A stretch of DNA of 7,285 nucleotides from Clostridia bacterium. GTDB taxonomy: Bacteria > Bacillota > Clostridia > Christensenellales > CAG-1252. A program made the translations under genes and the position numbers. How positions within the stretch are numbered: the stretch's first letter is position 1; each line of letters opens with the position of its first letter. The notes under the pieces were generated by a model that ran no database searches, was not told where the DNA came from, and was given only the letters and a program-made list of their open reading frames with translations. The stretch spans positions 1 through 7,285 of the forward strand of contig JAEDHM010000075.1 in the NCBI GenBank assembly GCA_016296985.1, read 5' to 3'. Shown here piece after piece: positions 1 to 5,761 of the stretch.

Positions 1-159
1 ACTATCCAACTTAATATACGCATTACTTGAATGAGCCGTTTCTGGCACCCCATGTTTGCCATTTTTCCCTTGCAAGACCTTTACACCCTCTATTTCATCT
101 ACTTTTTCATAAGTATAACCAACATTGTTGCCTATAGCATAAGTTCCTCTACCTCCCAT
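1..159 (-). CDS. Unknown small protein, N-terminal 53 residues (runs off the window)
   Basis: The first 53 codons of an open frame that continues past position 1. It begins MGGRGTYAIGNN, followed by an aromatic stretch (GYTYEKV, residues 14-20), a VKVLQGK segment (27-33) and an HGVPETAHSS segment (36-45). The ATG at 159-157 is chosen because a near-perfect Shine-Dalgarno, AAGGAGGG, lies at 176-169, nine bases upstream. The start overlaps the end of the DUF4417-like remnant by 11 nt, so the two were probably translationally coupled. I do not assign a function. From memory, similar short proteins starting MGGRGTYA occur beside DUF4417 genes in Clostridia and in phage-like regions, but I could not check this. 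No signal peptide or membrane segment is visible in the part seen. It may be intact or decayed; the 3' end lies outside the window. Confidence 0.6.
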   Translation of the reverse strand, partial: MGGRGTYAIGNNVGYTYEKVDEIEGVKVLQGKNGKHGVPETAHSSNAYIKLDS

Positions 160-373
160 TGCGATTAACCCTCCTTGAAGCGTTATAGTCAATGGGGATA
201 ATATTCCCTTGCATTTCGGCAAACGGCGAACCGAAACAGATAATTGCACTTGGTTTTACACGTTTTAACATTTCATTATAACCACGCATAAACGCAAGTT
301 TGCTACGTTTACAACCTATTGTTCCAACAGCAACGATAGAGTCTTCTTCTATTCCTACAATAACACACGCAAA
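149..373 (-). pseudogene. DUF4417-like gene remnant, N-terminal part missing
   Basis: An open frame of 74 residues bounded upstream by an in-frame TAG (376-374). It reads like the C-terminal third of a DUF4417 protein: DSIVAVGTIGCKR (11-23), FMRGYNEMLKRVKPSAIICF (28-47), GSPFAEMQGNIIPIDY (48-63) and a basic tail ending at the TAG at 151-149. The family assignment is from memory of the motif series IGCKR, LKPxAIICFGxPF and GNIIxIDY; intact members are longer. No ATG, GTG or TTG precedes the conserved part (the first ATG is residue 29), and no ribosome binding site is placed for a start, so the 5' part has been lost or replaced. DUF4417 has no established function that I know of and is often found in phage or accessory DNA. 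The end overlaps the start of the next minus-strand gene by 11 nt. An alternative is a sequencing or assembly error at the TAG, but the frame upstream of it does not look coding either. Confidence 0.65.
169..176 (-). promoter_or_regulatory. Strong ribosome binding site of the small unknown gene
   Basis: AAGGAGGG, nine bases before the ATG at 159. It lies inside the coding part of the DUF4417-like remnant. It shows that the downstream frame is a separate gene and not the far side of a frameshift. Confidence 0.7.
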
Positions 374-468
374 CTAGATTGTCAATTTGTCAACTTTTTT
401 TTAAAATTAATAAAGTCCTCACTAATCTTGAAAAAATCAAAGCAAAATCACCTCAACTTTATCCCTGC

Positions 469-498
469 TTGACAAGAAGGGGAAATTGGTTTTATAAT
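469..498 (+). promoter_or_regulatory. gdhA promoter, consensus -35 and -10
   Basis: TTGACA at 469-474 and TATAAT at 493-498, with an 18-base spacer. Both hexamers match the housekeeping sigma consensus exactly. Transcription should start near 505, leaving a leader of about 20 bases with the purine-rich GGAAGGA ribosome binding site at 510-516, seven bases before the ATG. Such a short leader leaves no room for a riboswitch or attenuator. Confidence 0.85.
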
Positions 499-523
499 CA
501 AAAAAAAGTGGAAGGAAAAAGTT

Positions 524-1864
524 ATGTCATATATCTCCCAAGTTTTAGAAAATATAAAAGCGAAAGAAAATCAAGCGGAGTTTTTGCAAGCGGTTGAAGA
601 AGTCCTTTCTTCCCTCGGCCCTGTGGTAGAAGAAAAGGAAGAACTCTACAAAAAATACGCTATTCTTGAAAGATTGACCGAACCGGACAGGCAAATCATC
701 TTCCGTGTTGCTTGGACTGACGACTTGGGAAACACCCAAGTCAACAAAGGCTATCGCGTTCAGTTTAACAACGCTCTCGGCCCTTACAAGGGCGGTTTGC
801 GTTTTCACCCCACGGTAAACCTTTCGGTTATGAAGTTTTTGGCTTTCGAGCAAACCTTCAAAAACAGCCTTACCTCTCTCCCTATGGGTGGCGCAAAGGG
901 GGGCTCAGACTTTGACCCAAGGGGAAAATCCGACGGAGAAATTATGCGCTTTTGCCAAAGTTTTATGACCGAGTTATACCGTCATATCGGCGCGCAAACC
1001 GACGTCCCTGCCGGCGACCTTGGTGTTGGCGCAAAGGAAATCGGCTATCTTTTCGGCGCTTACAAGCGTATTATCGGAGCCTATGAAAACGGCGTTATCA
1101 CGGGAAAAGGTCTAAGTTATGGCGGAAGTCTTATTCGTCCCGAGGCAACCGGCTTTGGCGCAGTCTATTTCCTTAGGGAAATTATGAAAGGTCAAGGGGA
1201 GGAAATAAAGGGCAAAACCTTTATCCTTTCGGGCTATGGCAACGTAACTTGGGGAAGTTGTTTGAAAATCAACGAACTAGGCGGAAAGGTCGTTACCCTT
1301 TCAGGTCACGACGGTTTTATCTATGACGAAGAGGGCGTAAAGGGTGAAAAGGTGGAATTCTTGGAGGAAATGCGCGCGAAACGCCTTGGAATAAAAGCCT
1401 ATGCCGACAAATACGGAGTGCCCTTCTATCCCAACCAAAAACCTTGGGGAAAAATCAAGGGCGACGTGGTTATGCCCTGCGCAACTCAAAACGAAATTGA
1501 TATCGAAGATGCAAAAGCGATCGTACAAATGGGTATCAAATACGTGGTCGAGGTTGCAAATATGCCCACCAAAAACGACGCTCTCAAATACCTTGTGGAA
1601 AAGGGAGTTATCCTCGCCCCCTCAAAGGCTGCAAACGCCGGTGGCGTAGCGGTTTCCGGTCTTGAGATGTCGCAAAACAGCCTTAAACTTGCCTGGACAA
1701 AGGAAGAAGTTGATGAAAAACTTTCAAATATAATGGTAAATATTCACAACCAAATTTTGGCGGTTTGCCAAAAATACAACCTTGGTTACGACCTTGTAAG
1801 GGGCGCAAACATTGCAGGCTTTGAAAAGGTCGCCGAGGCAATGATAGCCGAGGGTGTATATTAA
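524..1864 (+). CDS. gdhA: Glutamate dehydrogenase, hexameric class I type
   Basis: A cytoplasmic enzyme that interconverts glutamate and 2-oxoglutarate plus ammonia using a nicotinamide cofactor. The 446-residue length is normal for the family. The N-terminal substrate domain has the hallmark residues Lys89 (GPYKGGLRF), Lys113 (EQTFKNSL), Lys125 (PMGGAKGG) and catalytic Asp165 (VPAGDLGVG). The numbering matches Clostridium symbiosum GDH as I remember it, which supports the ATG at 524. The Rossmann domain (about 200-380) has the dinucleotide loop SGYGNVTWG (236-244). The usual Ala at the sixth loop position is Thr242 here. LSGHDGFIYD (259-268) keeps an Asp at 263 as in the NAD-linked clostridial enzyme. 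That hints at NAD(H) use but does not settle it; the choice between gdhA and gudB-like naming is also open. The promoter is strong and the gene is monocistronic, ending toward a shared convergent terminator. Confidence 0.96.
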   Translation: MSYISQVLENIKAKENQAEFLQAVEEVLSSLGPVVEEKEELYKKYAILERLTEPDRQIIFRVAWTDDLGNTQVNKGYRVQFNNALGPYKGGLRFHPTVNLSVMKFLAFEQTFKNSLTSLPMGGAKGGSDFDPRGKSDGEIMRFCQSFMTELYRHIGAQTDVPAGDLGVGAKEIGYLFGAYKRIIGAYENGVITGKGLSYGGSLIRPEATGFGAVYFLREIMKGQGEEIKGKTFILSGYGNVTWGSCLKINELGGKVVTLSGHDGFIYDEEGVKGEKVEFLEEMRAKRLGIKAYADKYGVPFYPNQKPWGKIKGDVVMPCATQNEIDIEDAKAIVQMGIKYVVEVANMPTKNDALKYLVEKGVILAPSKAANAGGVAVSGLEMSQNSLKLAWTKEEVDEKLSNIMVNIHNQILAVCQKYNLGYDLVRGANIAGFEKVAEAMIAEGVY

Positions 1865-1915
1865 CCGCTACCTCATTTAATGCGACAGCATCTAAAAGAA
1901 AATAATAACAATATG

Positions 1916-1947
1916 AAAAAAAAGGGCAATTCTATGAATTGCCCTTT
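1916..1947. terminator. Bidirectional intrinsic terminator between gdhA and the DUF3592-like gene
   Basis: A perfect 11-bp stem pairs 1921-1931 (AAAGGGCAATT) with 1937-1947 (AATTGCCCTTT) around a 5-base loop. An eight-A run at 1916-1923 becomes a U tract on the minus strand. The hairpin therefore best serves the minus-strand gene ending at 1972. On the plus strand the tail after the stem (ATGTATTCTTAATTTTT) is only moderately U-rich, so termination of gdhA here is probable but weaker. Confidence 0.85.
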
Positions 1948-1971
1948 ATGTATTCTTAATTTTTATTACTA

Positions 1972-2871
1972 TCATGAAAACAAATCGTCGTCGGGAAGAC
2001 GTAAACCGCCGTCGTCCTTGCTTTTCGTAGTAGTGGCAGAAGGCGCGCTTTCTTCCCAAATGCCGTCGTAAATTTCACCGTCAGGAGTAACGCCCTTAGA
2101 AGATTCGCCCGATTCAAAACTTGGAATCTTTCCGTCACCGCGCTTGTAATCGTTTAGGTCGACGAAATACAAAGAGGGGTTTGTGAGGTCGCAATAAACG
2201 GCAACCAAATCGCCTATGAAAATTATATCCTCAATTTTTCCGCTGTCGCTTGCATAGGTCCTAACCGATCCGGTCTCGTTGCTTTTGCAAACCACTGAAG
2301 AATAGGGGTAGCGTCCGTTTACCCTAGTGGAAAAGTCGGGAATGATATCCACAACGTAGGCATAGCATTTTCTTCCGCTTTCCACAAGTTTTTTATCCGC
2401 TTTCTTCTTTTTGCCAAGTTTTAAAAGGAAAATAAAGGATATTGAAACAAGCAAGGCTGAAATGAAGAAAAGGATAAGGCTAACCAAAGCATCGGAAAGA
2501 ATCCATTTGACCTCGTTGGGGTTATCATTGCGATATCTCACCTTCAAAACGTCACCTTTATCCCAAAATCCCCAACTTACGTTAAGTTCCTTGTGTGCAT
2601 AAATTTTTCCGTCAACGGTATAGCTTACGTAAATTTCGTTATCTTCGGCATCAGGATCGTATTGGATATCCACAATTTTCGCATCAATCTCGGTAGAATT
2701 TAAGACAAAATCAATGGTGTTGACGAGAAAAGCGATAGCGCCCACGAAAAAAGCGATGCCAACAACCAAGATAAAAATCATCAAATTTTTCTTTTGGTTT
2801 TCTTTTATTTTTTTATTTCCCACAATCCCCTCGCTTTCCGCCAAAAAGTTTATAGCGGAGTGGTTTTTCAT
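1972..2871 (-). CDS. Two-pass membrane protein with one clear DUF3592-like module and a possible second
   Basis: 299 residues, function unknown. A basic N-terminus (KNKKIKENQKK, around 19-28) leads into a first membrane helix at about 30-52. Residues 61-123 resemble DUF3592: EIDAKIVDIQYDPD, YVSYTVDGKIYAHKE, then KGDVLKVRYRNDNPNE. A second helix spans about 128-151 and is followed by KKKK at 154-157. A second soluble part (168-240) repeats the layout: YAYVVDI, YPYSSVVC, then GDLVAVYCDLTNPSLY. The charge pattern suggests both ends are in the cytoplasm and the first module outside. The tail (245-299) is acidic, low in complexity and probably disordered. The ATG at 2871 is preferred because a perfect promoter ends 12 bases upstream. 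The GGGGG-rich Shine-Dalgarno-like tract at 2901-2893 is 21 bases away and inside the promoter spacer. A later start at Met31 would cut into the first helix and has no ribosome site either. Confidence 0.75.
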   Translation of the reverse strand: MKNHSAINFLAESEGIVGNKKIKENQKKNLMIFILVVGIAFFVGAIAFLVNTIDFVLNSTEIDAKIVDIQYDPDAEDNEIYVSYTVDGKIYAHKELNVSWGFWDKGDVLKVRYRNDNPNEVKWILSDALVSLILFFISALLVSISFIFLLKLGKKKKADKKLVESGRKCYAYVVDIIPDFSTRVNGRYPYSSVVCKSNETGSVRTYASDSGKIEDIIFIGDLVAVYCDLTNPSLYFVDLNDYKRGDGKIPSFESGESSKGVTPDGEIYDGIWEESAPSATTTKSKDDGGLRLPDDDLFS

Positions 2872-2883
2872 TGTCGTAATTAT

Positions 2884-2912
2884 ATTATAAAATCACCCCC
2901 TTTCTTTGTCAA
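2884..2912 (-). promoter_or_regulatory. Promoter of the DUF3592-like gene, giving a leaderless or near-leaderless mRNA
   Basis: On the minus strand, TTGACA (2912-2907) and TATAAT (2889-2884) are separated by 17 bases, a perfect consensus. Only 12 bases lie between the -10 box and the ATG at 2871, so a normal start point about seven bases downstream leaves roughly five untranslated bases. Confidence 0.85.
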
Positions 2913-2922
2913 GCGTGACAAA
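2905..2922. promoter_or_regulatory. Candidate operator: 7-bp palindrome over the -35 box
   Basis: TTTGTCA-AGCG-TGACAAA, a perfect 7-bp inverted repeat with a four-base centre. It fully covers the -35 hexamer of the minus-strand promoter. The placement suits a repressor dimer, but the half-site is largely the -35 sequence itself, so chance symmetry is possible. Confidence 0.35.
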
Positions 2923-2938
2923 TAGAGGATTATCCTTC

Positions 2939-2967
2939 TTGTAATCTTGAAAAATGCGTAGTATAAT
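2939..2967 (+). promoter_or_regulatory. Possible upstream second promoter for hpt
   Basis: TTGTAA (2939-2944), a 17-base spacer and TATAAT (2962-2967). The -10 is perfect and the -35 matches four of six. Transcription would start near 2974 and run through the inverted repeat at 2983-3020 before reaching hpt. Confidence 0.4.
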
Positions 2968-2982
2968 AGTCAATCATAGGGA

Positions 2983-3020
2983 AAAAGGCGGTAAAAGGGT
3001 AAAACCCTTTTCAACCTTTT
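2983..3020 (+). repeat. Two-part inverted repeat abutting the hpt promoter
   Basis: The inner stem pairs AAAAGGGT (2993-3000) with ACCCTTTT (3004-3011) around an AAA loop. An outer stem pairs AAAAGG (2983-2988) with CCTTTT (3015-3020), separated by a small uneven internal loop. The right arm overlaps the first two bases of the hpt -35 box. As RNA it could act as a weak terminator or attenuator for the upstream promoter; as DNA it could be a protein site. Neither role is proven. Confidence 0.45.
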
Positions 3021-3047
3021 GACATAAAGTTTGCTTGTTGGTATAAT
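3019..3047 (+). promoter_or_regulatory. hpt promoter, perfect consensus
   Basis: TTGACA (3019-3024), a 17-base spacer and TATAAT (3042-3047). The ATG at 3066 is 18 bases past the -10 box, so the leader is about 12 bases long and consists mainly of the ribosome binding site. Confidence 0.85.
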
Positions 3048-3053
3048 CAAATT

Positions 3054-3060
3054 GAGGTGA
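3054..3060 (+). promoter_or_regulatory. Ribosome binding site that fixes the hpt start
   Basis: GAGGTGA, five bases before the ATG at 3066. It contains the in-frame GTG at 3057, which therefore cannot be the start. Confidence 0.75.
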
Positions 3061-3065
3061 AGATT

Positions 3066-3599
3066 ATGCAAGAATATACCCTTCTTATCAGTGAAAAAGA
3101 AATTCAAGCCCGTATAAAGGAATTGGGAGAAGAAATTTGCCAAAGATATAAGGACGAACCTTTGGTTGCTTTGTGCGTTCTAAAAGGATCTGTTCTCTTC
3201 TTTGCGGATATCGTAAGAGAACTTCCCTCCGCTACAGCTTTGGACTTTGTAGCCCTTTCAAGCTATGGAAACAAAACCGTTTCAAGCGGTGAAATAACCT
3301 TTAGCAAGGGACTTTCCCTAAGCATTGAAGGAAAACACGTTTTAGTTTTTGAAGATATCGTTGACTCGGGTCTTACCATGACCTACTTAAAAAAATATCT
3401 TGAAACCCAAAACCCCAAATCCGTGGCAGTTTGCACCCTTTTGGACAAGCCGTCGCGAAGAAAAGTTGACCTTGTCCCCGAGTTTATCGGCTTTAAAATT
3501 CCCGACAAATTCGTGGTAGGCTATGGCCTCGACTTTGACGAAAAATACCGCCCCTTAAGGGACGTTTGCGTTCTTGAACCTTGGGTGTATCAAGACTAA
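3066..3599 (+). CDS. hpt: Hypoxanthine (guanine) phosphoribosyltransferase
   Basis: A cytoplasmic purine salvage enzyme that joins hypoxanthine or guanine to PRPP to give IMP or GMP. At 177 residues it has the usual bacterial length. Visible motifs are the LKGS loop (39-42), the flexible SYGN loop (66-69), the PRPP-binding signature VLVFEDIVDSGLT with its acidic pair (92-104), the purine-side lysine in GFKIPDKFVVGYG (142-154, Lys144) and the C-terminal LDFDEKYRPL (155-164). Together they separate it from adenine and xanthine enzymes. In many Firmicutes hpt sits between tilS and ftsH; here it leads a different group, with a GNAT gene 37 bases downstream followed by glnS. It has its own strong promoter, possibly a second one, and an inverted repeat just upstream, so its level may be controlled by transcription. 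Confidence 0.95.
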   Translation: MQEYTLLISEKEIQARIKELGEEICQRYKDEPLVALCVLKGSVLFFADIVRELPSATALDFVALSSYGNKTVSSGEITFSKGLSLSIEGKHVLVFEDIVDSGLTMTYLKKYLETQNPKSVAVCTLLDKPSRRKVDLVPEFIGFKIPDKFVVGYGLDFDEKYRPLRDVCVLEPWVYQD

Positions 3600-3601
3600 A
3601 C

Positions 3602-3630
3602 TTGACTTTTTAAAAAAAGGTATATAAAAT
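3602..3630 (+). promoter_or_regulatory. Possible promoter between hpt and the GNAT gene
   Basis: TTGACT (3602-3607), a 17-base spacer and TAAAAT (3625-3630). An alternative -10, TATAAA at 3623-3628, would give a 15-base spacer. Either choice puts the start point close to the ATG at 3637. The region is generally A+T-rich, which weakens the call. Confidence 0.4.
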
Positions 3631-3636
3631 ACAACT

Positions 3637-4020
3637 ATGTTTACCATTTGTTACGAAGAAAGTTGGGTACGCGCCAACAAAATATATCAAAAGGTTTTCG
3701 GCGAAGACAAAAAGATGCCCTCGGGTATCTATTCTCTTTTGGTTTGCCAAGACACCCCCGTGGGTGTTGCAGTGGCGAAACTTACAAAGGATATGCAGGT
3801 AGAAATCAAAACCGTGGGTATTTATCAACAAATCCGTGGTCAAGGCTTGGGCGACTTTTTTATGCGCAGTCTTTTCAACGTCTATACCCAAGGCGGAAAC
3901 GGAATATACGTAAACTGGGTACACCCCTACTTTGACAAGTTTGGGTTTAAGCCCACCGAGGACGGAAGACTTTACGTCTCAGCAGAGGACTTGGTTTTCC
4001 CCCACAAATGCAAGCATTAA
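3637..4020 (+). CDS. Small GNAT-family N-acetyltransferase
   Basis: 127 residues, a compact single-domain GNAT that should transfer an acetyl group from acetyl-CoA to an amine; the substrate is unknown. The acetyl-CoA loop is QIRGQGLGD (65-73), matching the Q/R-x-x-G-x-G/A signature, preceded by the strand VEIKTVGIY (55-63) and followed by helix FFMRSLFNVY (74-83). The YVNWVHPYFDKFGFKP segment (91-106) matches the usual motif B layout, ending in the aromatic-rich FGF turn. The length is at the short end of the family, with little N-terminal sequence before the core. There is no convincing ribosome binding site before the ATG: the nearest AAAGG ends 16 bases upstream. The mRNA may be leaderless from the candidate promoter, or the gene may rely on hpt readthrough. 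It ends 10 bases before glnS, so the two are almost certainly co-transcribed. Confidence 0.85.
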   Translation: MFTICYEESWVRANKIYQKVFGEDKKMPSGIYSLLVCQDTPVGVAVAKLTKDMQVEIKTVGIYQQIRGQGLGDFFMRSLFNVYTQGGNGIYVNWVHPYFDKFGFKPTEDGRLYVSAEDLVFPHKCKH

Positions 4021-4024
4021 GGAG
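4019..4024 (+). promoter_or_regulatory. Ribosome binding site that fixes the glnS start
   Basis: AAGGAG, overlapping the GNAT stop codon and six bases before the ATG at 4031. It supports this start over the in-frame ATG at 3932, which lies inside the GNAT gene. Confidence 0.85.
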
Positions 4025-4030
4025 ATTATT

Positions 4031-5653
4031 ATGGAAAGCTCTAATTTTATAGAAAGTATTATCAATGAAGAACTTGAAAGCGGAAAGGTAAGCGAGGTTA
4101 TCACCCGTTTCCCTCCCGAACCCAACGGCTATCTTCACGTAGGACACAGTAAATCCCTTTGCATCAACTTTGGTATAAAGGAAAAATACAACGGAAAGTG
4201 CAACCTTCGCTTTGACGATACCAACCCCACCAAGGAAGACGTTGAATACGTTGAAAGCATCAAGGAAGACATCAAATGGTTGGGCTTTTCTTGGGATCAA
4301 GAACTTTATGCATCCGACTACTTCCCCAAAATGTTCGAACACGCTGTCGAACTTATCAAAAAGGGATTGGCTTTCGTATGCGATATGACAGCTGAAGAAA
4401 TCAGCGCAACCCGTGGCACTCTCACTCAACCGGGTACCGAAAGTCCTTGGAGAAATAGGAGCATTGAAGAAAACTTGCAACTCTTCTACGATATGCGCGA
4501 CGGCAAGTTTGCCGATGGAACCAAGGTTTTAAGGGCAAAAATCGATATGGCAAGCCCCAATATCAATATGCGTGACCCTGTTATTTACCGTGTATTAAGG
4601 GCTCACCATCACCGCACTGGTGATACGTGGTGCATCTATCCCATGTACGACTTTGCTCACCCAATAAGCGATGCTATCGAAGGAATAACCCACTCGATTT
4701 GTACCCTCGAATTTGAGGATCACCGTCCCCTTTACGACTGGGTAAAAATCAACTGCGGATACGTGCCCGGCCCCAGACAAATTGAGTTTGCACGTCTAAA
4801 CCTCACCCGCACTATCATGAGCAAGCGATATTTGAAAAAGCTTGTTGAAGAAGGCGTAGTAGACGGTTGGAACGACCCTCGTATGCCTACCCTCAGCGGT
4901 ATGAGAGAACGTGGCTATCCTGCCGATGCAATAAAAGACTTTTGCTCTCGTATCGGCGTTGCAAAGGCAAACAGCGAAGTTGACGCCGCCTTGCTTGAGC
5001 ATTGCGTAAGAGAAAACCTCAACCAAAACGCTACCCGCGTTATGGTTGTAAAAGATCCTTTAAAAGTTGTTATCGACAACTATGACGGCAAAGAAGACTG
5101 TCAAATCCCCAACAACCCCACAAAGGAAGATGCAGGAGTACACACTTGCACCTTCTCAAAGGAAATCTATATCGAAAAATCCGACTTTGCCGAAGTACCT
5201 CCACCCAAATTCTTCCGTTTGAAACCCGGTGGTATGGTAAGACTTAAAGGCGCATATATCGTTGAATACCTCTCCCACGGCGTTGAAGATGGCGAAACCG
5301 TTGTTCACGTTAAGATGATTGAGGATAGCAAAGAAGGTGGCGCAAACGCAGGCATAAAGGTAAAAGGCACCATACATTGGGTTGATGCGAAAGACTGTGT
5401 TCCTTGCGAAGTTGACGAATTCGACTATCTCCTCGACGACCTCAACGACGGCAGAGACTTCTCTCTCCGCTTGGTAAAGGATAGCAAAACGGTATACCCC
5501 AACGCAAAGGCAGAATCCTTTATGAAGGGCGCTCCCAAATACTCATCCTATCAGTTTATGAGAAACGGCTATTACGTAGTAAGCGGAAAATCCACCGAGG
5601 AAAAACCCGTATATTATCAAATCGTAGGCTTGAAGGATAGCTATAAGAAATAA
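4031..5653 (+). CDS. glnS: Glutaminyl-tRNA synthetase
   Basis: A cytoplasmic class I enzyme that charges tRNA-Gln with glutamine using ATP. It has 540 residues, close to the 554 of E. coli GlnRS. The catalytic domain opens with RFPPEPNGYLHVGHSKS (26-42), the HIGH motif being HVGH (36-39). RFDDTNP (60-66) follows, then the glutamine pocket YPMYDFAH (203-210) and CTLEF (224-228); Cys224 marks GlnRS against GluRS, which has Arg there by my memory of the family. The KMSKS equivalent is IMSKR (262-266). The C-terminal beta-barrel anticodon domain has VRLKGAYIVEY (403-413), GIKVKGTIHWVDA (441-453) and SYQFMRNGYYV (506-516). Many Gram-positive bacteria lack this enzyme and amidate Glu-tRNA-Gln with GatCAB instead, so its presence is informative. 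It follows the GNAT gene by 10 bases and ends at a strong terminator. No T-box leader is visible. Confidence 0.97.
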   Translation: MESSNFIESIINEELESGKVSEVITRFPPEPNGYLHVGHSKSLCINFGIKEKYNGKCNLRFDDTNPTKEDVEYVESIKEDIKWLGFSWDQELYASDYFPKMFEHAVELIKKGLAFVCDMTAEEISATRGTLTQPGTESPWRNRSIEENLQLFYDMRDGKFADGTKVLRAKIDMASPNINMRDPVIYRVLRAHHHRTGDTWCIYPMYDFAHPISDAIEGITHSICTLEFEDHRPLYDWVKINCGYVPGPRQIEFARLNLTRTIMSKRYLKKLVEEGVVDGWNDPRMPTLSGMRERGYPADAIKDFCSRIGVAKANSEVDAALLEHCVRENLNQNATRVMVVKDPLKVVIDNYDGKEDCQIPNNPTKEDAGVHTCTFSKEIYIEKSDFAEVPPPKFFRLKPGGMVRLKGAYIVEYLSHGVEDGETVVHVKMIEDSKEGGANAGIKVKGTIHWVDAKDCVPCEVDEFDYLLDDLNDGRDFSLRLVKDSKTVYPNAKAESFMKGAPKYSSYQFMRNGYYVVSGKSTEEKPVYYQIVGLKDSYKK

Positions 5654-5682
5654 TTACAAAAGATAATAAAATACAAAAGACA

Positions 5683-5713
5683 AAAAGAAGGCGAAACGCC
5701 TTCTTTTATTTTT
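5683..5713. terminator. Intrinsic terminator after glnS, shared with the convergent ispDF
   Basis: An 11-bp stem pairs 5683-5693 with 5697-5707, a GAAGGCG/CGCCTTC core with A:T flanks, around an AAA loop. It is followed on the plus strand by ATTTTT. On the minus strand the stem ends in a U-rich run and more U-rich sequence, so it can also end ispDF transcripts, about 55 bases past the ispDF stop. Confidence 0.9.
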
Positions 5714-5761
5714 CAGTAAAATGTACAATTGCTGGAAAACAATATCAAATACTCTCCCCTT

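Noticed and set aside
149..180. Frameshift joining the DUF4417 remnant to the small gene
   Set aside because: The downstream frame has its own ATG with AAGGAGGG nine bases upstream, and the DUF4417-like frame ends where such proteins normally end.
379..597. 72-codon plus-strand frame across the gdhA promoter and start
   Set aside because: It contains the promoter and ribosome site of gdhA, overlaps it out of frame and shows no recognisable motif.
3057..3065. GTG start for hpt
   Set aside because: This GTG is part of the GAGGTGA ribosome binding site for the ATG at 3066.
3600..3636. Terminator after hpt
   Set aside because: The T-run followed by an A-run is A:T only, with no G+C stem, so it would not stop transcription well.
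3610..3924. Minus-strand open frame opposite the GNAT gene
   Set aside because: No ribosome site or motif; it mirrors a well-supported GNAT coding frame. The same applies to the open frames opposite gdhA (545-853, 1301-1528), glnS (3947-4480, 4595-4780, 4796-5026, 5156-5377) and ispDF (5729-6007, 6672-6998).
3932..4030. Longer glnS starting at the ATG at 3932
   Set aside because: The extra 33 codons lie inside the GNAT gene, have no GlnRS similarity, and AAGGAG is placed for the ATG at 4031.
3600..4030. T-box leader controlling glnS
   Set aside because: The space upstream is filled by the GNAT gene, and no T-box core or specifier hairpin is visible.
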